Below, piece by piece: positions 47,725-58,725 of a stretch of 64,000 nucleotides of DNA. The stretch is from Polytrichum commune (taxonomy: Eukaryota; Streptophyta; Polytrichopsida; Polytrichales; Polytrichaceae). A program made the position numbers and the translations under genes. The stretch is from assembly GCA_950295325.1 (NCBI GenBank), contig OX485804.1:19158001-19222000 (forward strand), written 5' to 3'. Below the pieces are notes generated by a model. That model worked only from the letters and a program-made list of their open reading frames with translations, ran no database searches and had not been told where the DNA came from. Each line of letters starts with the position of its first letter. The first letter of the stretch is position 1.

Positions 47725-49074
47725 GCTAAATTCAAGCACAAAAGTTAATAACAACCGTGGAGAAGGGAGCTTGCTGCTATTTTCCACAAATTTTTGGTCT
47801 TCACATCTTGGGTTTGACTCTAAAGATCGAGGTCACACAATTTACATGTACACCGAAGTAGACATATGAACCTTATGGCGGGACACCGGTATGAAGTAAA
47901 CATAAATTGGAACCTCCATAACAATTGGTTTTGTGGTTGTAAGTGATAAAAAATAAAGACCAACTTCGAACATCAAAATGCATAGAGGATGTCGTGATAA
48001 ACTCAATGCCACAACTGACTATTTTCGACATTGACACGGATTTTAGGGTTTAGCCGGTGTATTATGAGACACCGGTGTCCCGCCAAAAGGTTCACATCAG
48101 GAAACAATCTCACACATAAGTTTCCAAGCACGTCAAATTCTGACTCGAATGATGGTGGAAGTGGGAAATTCGGAAAGAATTGTACCGGAATTTGACCAAG
48201 TTTGTCTGTGTTCAAGGAGTTAATTGATTGATGCTCTACTTGCATGCGTGTAATTCCTCCCAAGGATTCACCTAAATTGCAGATCTTTTATCAGGTAATT
48301 AGGGGAATGATGCAGTGATGAGTCCGACGATGTACACTTGTGCTAGTTGTCGTAAGCAAATTTGAATTGGCTCCTGAAGCCCAGCTCAAATCCATCCACA
48401 CTGCCTGTGGCTTGCACTGCTCTGTCTCTTCACAAGGCAGTCAATCGGATTGGAAAGGCTACTTACCTTCTTCAGACACAAGATTTAATAATAACGGTGG
48501 AGAAGGGGAACTTGCTGCTATGTCCAAGGAATTTTGGTCTTCACATGTTGGCGTTGATTCTAAGGATTGAGGTTACACAAAACGGATGAAGAAACATTCT
48601 CACATATAGTTTTCCAAGCACTTCGAATGGAGAGCATCATGTGAGTGCACCGTTGCGAATGATGAGGGAAGTAGGAAGTATTTAAAAGAATTGTGCCGGA
48701 GGTCGACAAAGTCTATGTTCACGCACGATGCAACAGAGCAAGAAGAGGTTGCGCTACTTGCATGCGTGCGTGTGGTTCCTCCCCAAGGATCACCTAACTT
48801 GCAGAATCTCTCGGGTAATTAGGGGTATGATACAGTCATGAGTCCGACGATGTACACTTATACTTGTTGTCGTAAGCAATTTGAATTGGCTTCAGAGTCT
48901 TACTAAGCTAAAGACTCTGAAGCCCAGCTCAAATCCCTCCACAAGGCTACCTGTGGCTTGCATTGTTTCGTCTTCATCACAGAGTCAGTCAGTCGATCGG
49001 ATCGGAAGCTCTCTCCCAGGCTACTTTGCAGCTGGAGAGGCTACCTACCATCAGACACAGAAATTATCAAGGCT
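47725..49074. repeat. Tandemly duplicated GPAT 3' flank, including decayed copies of the gene's last codons
   Basis: Two direct units (about 48095-48585 and 48590-49090), plus a partial third (47725-47900), share GTGATGAGTCCGACGATG-type, AGCCCAGCTCAAATCC and GTAATTAGGGG words. The segment CTGCTATGTCCAAGGAATTT followed by TGGTCTTCACATGTTGG (48519 on) and its relative at about 47768 are degenerate copies of the GPAT stop-codon region at 49074-49110. Confidence 0.65.
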
Positions 49075-49076
49075 TA

Positions 49077-52024
49077 CTATTTCCAAGCAATCTTGGCCTT
49101 CACAGGTGCCGTGTACGAAGATGATTTAGGGGCAACTGAGCCATCAGTCCCCGCAAGGATCCGGTACTTATCCTTGCGAGTGAAATTGGTGCACTCAAAC
49201 CCCAACTCTCCACCAAGCAGCTTCTGGATGTGGTTGGCCACTTCGTATGAGTCTCGGCCCGCAGCACATGTAAATTCCTTAGGGAGAAGGTTAAGGAACG
49301 TGACCTCATACATTGGCAGCGGGTTCATGAAGAAGAAGAAGGGATCCATGGCCTTCCACCCCGTGGCAGTGGTGCCATGAAACATCGACATGGCATTCTT
49401 CATCGCCACAGGAGCAATGTAATCCGTCAGCTCTGCGAACAGGGCTGAGAATCGAAGCAGGAAAGGCTCCCTACACGTTGTGCCCTCGGGGCAGATCACA
49501 AGGTCACCTTCTTGCAGAAGCTGACGCATTTTTGCGGCATCTTGCTCACGGTTGCGTGTCAATGCGACTGTCCTCACGGGTGAGATCAGTTCACTTAACC
49601 GCGAGATGGAATACGTTACGGCTGTGATCGGCCTCCCAAGTGCAACGGAGACCATAATCGGGTCAAGCAAAGTGCGGTGTGAGCAGATGTAAAGCACTCC
49701 GCGCTTTCGATCTTCCTCACTCTCGCGCGAATTGCTCGGTGGAGTTCCTTTCACCACCACGCGGACCCCCAGGGCTCGGAATGCGTAGTACACCCATGCC
49801 ATGGGTAGAAGCATGCCCACTGCTATTCGCAGGATGGCCAGCAGGAAGCCCAGGGGCAGCCACAGCAATGTGAGCAAGGCCACAGCAGGGCATGGTCTTC
49901 TCACCAGACGTCCGTCGTGAAACACGATTGGCTTCAGACATTTGTTCGACACTACTGGATCTGGAGTGCCAACGGCGGCAGGCGCAATGTAACCCTCCTG
50001 CAGACACACACACACACACACAAAGAAGGTTCCATGAGATGCCAAGATTGATCCCTTTGAATACGTAGTGTACTTGATTGTCCATGGCCAGGATTTCTAG
50101 GCTGCACAAGCTACTTCTTTGCCCCCAAGCTTTTTCGTGTAATCCAGGGGCGAGTAAGGACATCCTCAATGTCCCCGTGATCACAAGGTAAAGCACATTT
50201 GCAGACTCATCAAAATTCTCTCTTTCACGAATGCCGAATATAGCTCGAGTATTCTCAAGCACATTGCCGCAGTTCTTTCTGTCATTTCAGCTACAGGGGT
50301 CGACTCGCAGGTCACCGCATAGCCAAAGTTATTGCAATTACACCCTCCTCATCTCCTGCATCGGATGCGCGTGATCACAAGGTACAGCATATTTGCAGAC
50401 TCACCAAAAATCTCTCCTCTCGTGAATGGCGCATATAGCTCGAGTATTCTCAAGCACAATGCAGCAGTTCTATCTGTCATTCCAGCTATGGCGGTCGAGT
50501 CGCGGTTCGCCGCATAGCCAAATTTATTGCATACACATCCTTCTCCTCATCTCCTGCATCGGAGGCGCGTGATCACAAGGTGGAGCATATTTGCAGACTC
50601 ACCAAAAATCTCTCATCTCATGAATGCCACATGTAGCTTGCGTATTCTCAAGCACAATGCCGCAGTTCTACCTGTCATTCCAGCTATGGTGGTCGAGTCG
50701 AAGCTCACCTCATAGCATGATGTAACGGCGGAAAAGATGATACCTTGCAGTAAGCCAGGAAGGGGTAGTGATCACAATGTAGAGCACATTTGCAGACTCA
50801 CCAAATTCTCTCATCTCACGAATGCCGCATATTCTATCTGTCATTCCAGCTATGGCGGTCCAGTCCAAGTTCACCCCATAGCCGATGCCATTCCATATAC
50901 ATGATTTAATGGCGGAAGAGATCAAACCTTGCAGTAAGCCAGGAAGGGGTAGTCATGCTTGCGGTCACCGAGGCCGACATCTGGAGCACTGTTCCCATCG
51001 CAAGCAGCTTTAAGTGCATTCTTCTTATGGACACCGAGCAGCACACCCGGTGGTTTCACAAACCCGGTGGCCCGCCCACTGCTGGTCACCTGAATCTCGG
51101 TACCAACCACCACTTCCGCACCCAGGTACTCCTTGGCGAATGTCTCCACCATGATGCGTGGGCTCCCTGTGATAATAACCCTCTCTCCGAACGATGTGAA
51201 CACTTGCCATGTGTCCAGGCGCAGGTCGTCTGCGTAAAACCTTGGCAGCACTGCGCGCGCAACTGACTCGATCTTCTTCACCTGTAAGCGCGCACATACA
51301 CACATAGCCTTCGTTTTTGTTATCCTCTGTTCAATGTCATTGCCAAGACTCAAACGTCAAAACAAGGGGCGCTTGCTTGCCCACTTCCAGCAAATATGAT
51401 TCATGCCGGAGCCAGTTAGTCCTGCGGGTTAAGGCGGCTATGCAAGTGGGAGGGAATATTGGCGACACGAGAATGATGGATGATGGAACAAAGGATAACA
51501 AGAAAAGGGGGGCAATTCAAGGGCCAGTAATAGCTCGCCACATTCTTTCATGAAGACCAATAAAAAAGGTGCACCTCGCATTGCAACTTATCTTAGGACA
51601 TACACATTCACACACACAGCCTTCCATTTCGCGATCCCCTGTTCAACGCCAACGGCAAGAGAAGGGATGCTTGCTTGGTTGCTTGGCCCAGGACACTAAA
51701 TCTGATTCCTGTGGGATCCAGTTGGTGATGAGGGTTAAGCAGTTTGGTCACCTGTAAGCCTGCGAAGGTGACGAAGATGAGCAGCTTGATGCCGGCAGAC
51801 TCGGACAAGCAGTGGTACAGGAGCCAAGCGAAAGGGGAGGCGAGGAGGAGCAGCACAGAGCGCAAGATGCCACCCGCTTCGAATGCCACAAGCATGAAAT
51901 AGGGAAAGGAGCTTCGGGACTTGACAAGTGTGCCGTATAAGTCACAGGCTATTCTCTGGCTCTCACGATTCTCGCAGCTGCACTTGTCTATGGCGCCGAA
52001 CGGCTCCATCTCGCAGTTCCGCAT
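49077..52024 (-). CDS. GPAT: Glycerol-3-phosphate acyltransferase, GPAT4/6/8-type (cutin pathway), 3 exons, 515 aa
   Basis: Exons in gene order: 52024-51752, 51281-50928 and 49997-49077 (both joins phase 0). Land-plant GPAT4/6/8 proteins put an acyl chain on sn-2 of glycerol-3-phosphate and remove the phosphate with an N-terminal HAD half, giving 2-monoacylglycerol for cutin; they sit in the ER membrane. Residues 20-210 form the HAD half: motif I reads DLYGTL (28-33), motif II TGSPRIM, motif III GDRKHD (196-201). Acyltransferase blocks follow: HRTLLDP (316-322), then [20 protein letters not shown] (Glu about 380) and [13 protein letters not shown] near the end. Hydrophobic segments occur at about 40-85 and 245-280. 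Motif I should be DLDGT; the second Asp is Tyr here, so phosphatase activity may be lost while the acyltransferase centre is intact. The start at 52024 is the first Met; Met6 is possible. Length matches Arabidopsis (about 500). Confidence 0.93.
50177..50965. repeat. Four-unit tandem array (about 197 bp) in GPAT intron 2, reaching exon 2
   Basis: Units start near 50177, 50371, 50570 and 50768, each with GTGATCACAA, CATTTGCAGACTCA, TCTCAAGCACAATGC (units 1-3), CTGTCATTCCAGCTATGG and a final CATAGC. Unit 3 also ends with CCTTGCAGTAAGCCAGGAAG (from 50741), which is a copy of the exon 2 3' end and its splice donor (50927 on). Confidence 0.75.
51293..51752. repeat. Duplicated segment in GPAT intron 1
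   Basis: About 51293-51440 and 51599-51752 are direct relatives: ACATACACA-C, CAGCCTTC, TCCTCTGTTCAATG against TCCCCTGTTCAACG, GCTTGCTTG and GGGTTAAG. Both are bordered by CACCTGTAAGC, which on the minus strand is the acceptor of exon 2 and the end of exon 1. Confidence 0.6.
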
Positions 52025-54100
52025 GGCCCGCCTATAAGGTAATAAGTAGTGATCGATGGATTATCCTCCAATGTGGGTTACTTCTCCTGTGGAACGGAAT
52101 GTCGAAAATCCCGGGTTGTAATTTACGAAGCTTATCCTTTCATGAGCTGCATCAAATTGAGAAGTTGAACAATGCAGGTGGCCCAGCTATGTCGACGTCA
52201 TCCTGGGTGTGGCAAAGAGAAAGTCTAAACTCGAACATCTCAAGACACAATGCTGATGCTCTACTCTCTGGTGTCAGAAACCGCGTAGATTGAGCCACAA
52301 ATCCACCATAATCAGTCCAGCACCTCGGGGGTGGGTGGGTCGGTCGGTCCGTCGGTACGTCCGTCCGTCCTCTGATGTCAGTAAGTTAATCCTCCTTGCA
52401 AACCACAGCTACTAAATGATCACCCAATTTCTAGAAATCCAGCAGGAGCCGCTCCAGTGATATACTCAAGAATGCTGCAAAGTGCAAACCATCATCATCA
52501 TTAGTGCATCCCAATATCCTCCTCCTGCCTCCATGCCACAGAACAGATAACCATCAAAGTTGACAGACAAAGAAAACAATGCAGCACCTACACAGGTTCA
52601 GTACGACTCACATCTCCAACACATATTGCACTTGACCCCGAAGGATTCCTACCACAAGATTGATGATCTCAACTTATCCTCCCCTGGCCTCCATCATTCT
52701 ATCTCTGCGCCACTGTAGGACAAATTCTCACCTGATCTCAAGGTCCTGATGTTATGCCTGAACTTATCACAACTGTAGAATTTCTTCTTCCGCCACTAAA
52801 ACCTAGCTACAAGCTCAGACAACTCATATTGGGTACTAACTAGCTGGCCCCTCACAGATGAGTGCTCCTGCTTCCGGCTTCACTAGCTTCCAGCTTCACA
52901 TGATAATGGGCATGGCATATACTATACTGCAACTATAAACTACTGCATCATCTATGGGGATACATGTGTGCCTGCCTCGGGCAATTTGAAGGTTTGTTGG
53001 AGGGCCCATTGGAAGCTGCTCGTGCGAGCTGGTTGACCAGGCTCCGTAACTTGATTACCATCTCTCTTTGTTGCTCAGTCGACAATAATACAGTCTAAGT
53101 TATGTGTACATATGTACTGGCTGTATCCAGGGAAGTGATCGAGGTGCAGAAAGCTTCTACTCCATGAAGAGGGGGCAGGTGGGCACAACTGATCCCTTCA
53201 TTATAGAGTGAAATTTGCACTTACATAGCAGTGTGGGTACTGCATACAGCTTATAGCTTTGACGGTGGCGGTCGTGCATTACGTCAACTATTAGTAATGT
53301 TGGCCATTTACTTACATCCATCATGACAACGGCGACTGCATGGGTGCCACGAGACCGCAGATTATCAACAGTGATTTTTCGATCAACCCCATGTAAGTAT
53401 ACGTGGGAATGGATGCATGGTGGTTTCGATTTAAGTCAAGTATTAATGAACTGACTCAAGGCCCAATAACAGGTGAAGCGATCAGTCCATCCTGCCAGGA
53501 ATTCAGTCAGTGATGTTCTTGTAAGTAGAAAATGTGATCCAAGCCAATCATCTACCGTAGTACATCACATGTAGCACTCGACTTGATTAAGGTGGGATCA
53601 ATTGCTTACGGCTTTGATTCATTCTCTCACTGAATCTCCATTTTTGGAACATCAACCAGCAAGCTACTCAGCGGGTAGGTCAGGCCTCAGAGGTTGGTGG
53701 GAGAGGCCTTTGAATTCTGACGGAGCTAGCTGGTAAGTGTGGGCATGACCGTAGCTGCAATGTGAAAACGCAAAGATCAGAGGCAGTAAATTACCCATTC
53801 ATTTCAGCTGCATTGTGATGTTGTCAGTCATATATACATTCAGCCAACCTCCATTCATTCTACCACCGAGCAGACAGTGTGCATGATCGATTAATGGTCG
53901 GGGAGGGAATTTACGATATCTCCTTTGGCAAGGACACTCACCTCTCACATGCATACCTTGATCCCCTCGATATCATGCTTGCTGGATGAACGACTTAGCC
54001 ATGTGCATGAGACAATGATAGTATCATGCATGAGATCACAAGCTTCAAGTCTAGTATAGGAAAATGGCATTAAAAAGGTATGATCAATCCACAGCCTTAC
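52025..54100. other. GPAT 5' flank, no further gene seen
   Basis: More balanced composition than the rest of the intergenic DNA. A tetranucleotide-like GGT-CGGT/CCGT run lies at 52326-52371. No exon with protein-like content was recognised, so this is likely promoter or leader sequence. Confidence 0.4.
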
Positions 54101-54104
54101 GTGG

Positions 54105-54180
54105 CCTATCTTCGCAATCAAACACCTATATTTGAGTGGTATATGACAAGGTTTATAGTTAAGAATGCACATCAAATGAT
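54105..54180 (+). repeat. Dispersed repeat family, partial copy
   Basis: AACACCTATATTTGAGTGGT and flanking words match the core of the 9945-10545 family. Confidence 0.4.
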
Positions 54181-55431
54181 CTTGTTTATAATCACACTAG
54201 AAGTGAAGAGCAACATGTTCATCAATTCATCTAGTGGGGGTTGCTCACTAAATTAGGATTTAAGTATATTCAAACTCATGCATGAATTTTGAACAATTCC
54301 AACCGTCAATATGACGTACACTACATCACGAATCTAAGTAAAGATGGTGGTTAGCGAACATGAAATAGAAGTATTCCAAGTTGTGGTTGTTGTGTTGTTG
54401 CTTTCGATGTTGTTGTTTGATGCTTTTGTCCTCACAAGTGCACATTCCTTATTAATTTTGGATATGTATACTTAAATGCCAGTTACTACAACATATGAGT
54501 CCTAGGCAATCGTACTTTGTTGGTGAGAGAAAGATGCACATCAATTCGTTATGGTAGATCTATAACTTCTTTTGACATGGGACATGCACAAGTCGATTGC
54601 CCTAGACTTGTATGCTTCTAGTTGCTTGAATATTATGTTAAAAGTGCATGGGAAAAGGTGGCAAAGGTGGAATAGGTGCCTTATATGGTTTCTTGATAAT
54701 GAGAAAGCGCTTTCTCATCATAGAATGATGTCTCTCCAAAAAAAAGGATACCACGAAAACAGTTATTGTGGTAAAATTAGACTGTATGCTCAAGACATAT
54801 TAACCATTCAGTTATCATCAAAATTGTGTGGCATCGGGAGGATATGTCAAACACCCAGCCAAAGTCAAAAGTATTGACATGTTCAAAAGCCTGTTCAAGA
54901 ATTCATTGAAGGGCACTCATGCTTGCAAAACATCTTGACAAGTTGACTCCACAAAGGTGTCCAAGGCAACTGTTGATTTTCTAAGGACCCCACAAAAACT
55001 GAATCCACATACGTTGTGTCTACATTGTCTCCACATACACACAATTGTTAATGTAATGCGAGCTTTTTGGATGTTTTGCATTTATGCACCAAGCTGTGAA
55101 ACTTATCCAATATACTTACAGGCCAGCTGAGAGACTTTGTATTTTTAATGCAGAGTACCTTACAGGTATCATGACCCGTGTGATGATAGCTAGGATGCAC
55201 AGGATTGTCATGTGAGAGATGATTCTTTGCCATGTTCCAGGCTTGTCCTGTGTATACATCTAAGGACTCGCACATCAATTGCATTTCTACTCCATGGCCA
55301 CTGTGTAGCTACTTTTATAGCCTGCGGAGGTGACACCAATTTGTTGCATCTTAACTAACATTGCAAATTTCCACGAACCTCTTGCCCCACATTGCAACCG
55401 TCACTTTGCGACTTATGTTATGTTATGTTGA

Positions 55432-55585
55432 GTGCATAACATTATTCAGATCCATAACAATGCTATGTGGGACTCACAATGTTTTGCAGAATATTCCCCA
55501 TATTTAGACTGAGTGTGGGGAATATTTCATAGAATATTGTGAGTCCCACAAAACATTGTTATGGATTTGTATAAGGTTATGTGTG
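55432..55585. repeat. Long hairpin (MITE-like), arms over 50 bp
   Basis: Centre arms 55450-55500 and 55516-55566 are nearly perfect inverses: ATCCATAACAATG, GTGGGACTCACAAT and AATATTCCCCA against their complements, with a 15-nt loop. Weaker pairing extends to about 55432 and 55585 (TGCATAAC against GTTATGTG). About 150 bp in total. Probably a fold-back MITE; its RNA would form a long stem. Confidence 0.7.
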
Positions 55586-55633
55586 TGGGTGTGTGTGTGT
55601 GTTTTATTTTTTTTTTGGGGGGGGGGGGGGGGT
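55582..55633. repeat. (TG)n, poly-T and poly-G tract
   Basis: GTGTGTGGGTGTGTGTGTGTG, then T and G homopolymers of about 12 and 14, directly beside the hairpin element. Confidence 0.85.
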
Positions 55634-56279
55634 TGTGCAATTTGAAATGGTAATTTCTATAGATTTTTTTGGTGATTTTTGGTTAAGATTGGTTGGTTGA
55701 TTATAAGCACAATGCATCCATTGACAAAATTGAAATGATGCACATTCTAGTTATGAAACTACTTGAATGTCATGAATCCCTGGCCATGCCAATGCAATAC
55801 ATCATGGATAAAAAGATTATCAATTTGGCATCGTTGACTACAATTTTTTTCTTTGTGCTTGGGGGTGCACATGCAAAAAACATTTGGTGGTGGGAGAGAT
55901 GATTAGGCATATCATATACCTTGTATTATTACAGTGATTCTAATTTATTTTTTTCAAATGGCAAGATAAATTAATACATAAACCCAAAAGTGGAGATTAA
56001 CTACCGTAGTTTAATAGAAGGTTCGGCACAAAATAATTCTAAAAATAGATGCCTAAAATTTTGAAATATTATTGGCATTTTTTGCCGAACATAAAATTAA
56101 TTATTTTTCAAAATTGCCAAAAAGTAAGAAATTTTCACTTCTCACTAGAGTTTTATTTACAGTGGAAGCATATGTGAATTTTGAAAGAGAGAAGGTGCTC
56201 CTTTTGTAATCAAGCTCACTTACATTAGTCCACAAAGAATATGGGTTAAGAAGTAGCAAGACTCTAGGTGAGGCTTTTC

Positions 56280-56640
56280 AAATGTGTTGTACACAAATTT
56301 TTGAAGTCCAATTGAGCATAGAAGATGAAGTTTTATAGAATTTTGTCCAACTAACAAAAGTTGAGAAATCAATCCTTCTTCCACCTCCAACAAGTTTTGT
56401 GTCAAAATAAGTCTTTATGCAAAAGATATGGACAAAACATTGCAGCCGTGTAAAGATCAAAAAATTAAAATGCGTTCATAACAATTTTTCGGAGCTCATT
56501 TGTGCATAGAAGATCAACTTTTTTGGAATTTTGTTGGTCTAAGAAAAGTTTAGAAATCAAGTAATCTTTCACCTCCAACAAATTTTATGTCATTTGAAGA
56601 CTCTATGCAAAAGTTATGCGTGTTATAAAAATGAAGTCTA
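56280..56640. repeat. Tandem repeat, two units of about 200 bp
   Basis: Direct copies (about 56284-56440 and 56482-56625) share AGCATAGAAGATGAAGTTTT against TGCATAGAAGATCAACTTTT, GAATTTTGT, CACCTCCAACAA and TATGCAAAAG. Noncoding. Confidence 0.6.
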
Positions 56641-56649
56641 ACTAGGTGC

Positions 56650-58250
56650 ATCACCTCAAAGTTTACATATCCCATATGCATTGTTGAACACAACTCCACT
56701 CCACTTGCATAAATCACAGAGCATTCTCAACTCTTCACTCACATCTTACTTGTCATTCAATGCAAGGGAGATGTACAAGATATAAGCTTAAATAGAAAAT
56801 TAAAAATGAATTTAAGCCGAATTTTTAAAAATTAAAAGAGAAAATTGCTGAAAATATGAATATACTATTTTTAGGTGCCGAACCTACTTTTTGAACTTTA
56901 ATTAAATATTAGGCAGCAAGTTGCCGAACCTGCTAGTAAATTACGGTATTTGTGAAGTATGTTGTAGCGCTTGTCCGACTCCAATGCACAATTTGTGTGA
57001 GGGGTAAATCTCACATGTGCCCATATACACCTAACACCAAAATGTTAGTGTATGTACACCATGTGTCTACATTTTACCCAATTGCTATTTATGTCACACA
57101 AAAATTGCATTAAACACTCCCCAAAAGGAATCTACTCCTTGTAGATTAGAATATGATAGTTTAGTAACCTTGTTTGTGTGCCATATTGTCTTCCTAAACC
57201 GCATTCTTAAAGCCCATGACTCTTTCTTAAAGGTGACTTTCCCTTTCTTAAAGGTGAGTCACAGGGACTTAGGGCTACTCTTTTGGGTGCCAAGTAAGTA
57301 TGCTAGGCCATGCAATCAAAGCCTAATCATTTTGATTAGTGGCACCTATGGTGGCAGCATCTTAAACCAAGAACTTAAGGTATTTGGAATACACGTGGTA
57401 GCTAAATGAACCGAAAAAAATACGCCTCAGTCGAAAAGGGAAAAAAATGATCATATGTACTTCTTTTTCCTCCAATTTTGAAATTTGAAAAATAAAATGG
57501 AAGTGAAAATTGTGTTGTCACCCGAAACCGTTATGAAGGACTTGATGTTCACATGATGATTATTCTCATGATGAATAATCAATATGTACTCATTATGCAA
57601 GATTTCTGGGTGTTGATGAGTGCCGGTTTTAGCACCCTCTACCTTAATTGTTGCCAATGCCTAATGGTGGTTGATATTGGAAGATACCATCAATTTGTCA
57701 ACATCAACATGTACCACTTTTGTACACATTGTGGTTCAAACTTCATATCGGGAGGTCACCTACACCTCTTAAGTCTCTTCACCGTGCAAATAGTATTTTA
57801 ACAGATGGAGGGAGAGAGCTTGGGGGAGAAAGAGATCACCCTTGGGCATAGCATCCATAACATATATTTTTTGTGCTTTTTATCACATATGTTTTTAATT
57901 GCTTCCAACTTCGTTTCTCTATGGTATCATTGTCCACTCTGACATGATGTCTTCCTTTGGGATATATGTGTCATTGTTGTTTATGTCTATGATACTTGGG
58001 TGTGGTTTTTGTTTCAACACCGCAAATTGCTTGATCGTGCTTCTATTTGATCTCACCATTCGCACACCACAAATTTGTGTGAGCCTTAGTTTCATGTTCA
58101 CAAACATTCTTTCGTGCTATTTGATTGCAATATTCACATTGCCTCACAAGAAATAAGAAACAAAAAATGGAAACATGAGCTCGCGTCTAGGAGACTTTAA
58201 CTAAAGTTTGCTTGTTTGTACTTGTAGATATATGAACAATACGTGGCTTC
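56650..58250. other. Intergenic, no gene seen
   Basis: Only short chance frames. Confidence 0.45.
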
Positions 58251-58483
58251 TGCAATGGGTAATATATTTACGAGCGTTTGTTCGTAAATGGGTACCTTGA
58301 AGATATATACTCTTTTAATTCACATTTGCTAATGTATTATTTTATTTACATCACTTTATATTGTCTTAATAGATACGAACATGCGTGTATAATTATTTAA
58401 CCCAAAGGCATTTGTATTGCTTATTAGAAGCTCAATGTCATGATATCATGTTCTTAAAATACAGCCATCGTACAACTTATCAT

Positions 58484-58725
58484 TTACAAACGTCCGTTCA
58501 TAAGTTCTAGAACATGTTAATGTCTTTAGCGTATTATTTACGTACAACCATTTGGAAGAACTTTCTAAAATATATTGGTCTTTAGTGCATTATTTATAAT
58601 CAATCATTTGTAAGGTTTAAAATATATTTGGCTTTAGCATATTATTTTATGAACGGCCGTTTGTAAGTTCTAAATATATATTTGTGTGTGTAGCGCATTA
58701 TTTACGAATGGTAGTTTGTAAATAT
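58484..58725. repeat. Degenerate tandem array, about 50-58-bp units, palindromic core
   Basis: About five units following CATTATTTACGAACGGCCGT, TTGTAAGTTCTAAA and ATATATTTGGCTTTAG, e.g. near 58484, 58530, 58588, 58638 and 58693. TTACGAAC-GGCC-GTTTGTAA is an imperfect palindrome. An earlier relative sits near 58265-58290. Confidence 0.6.
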
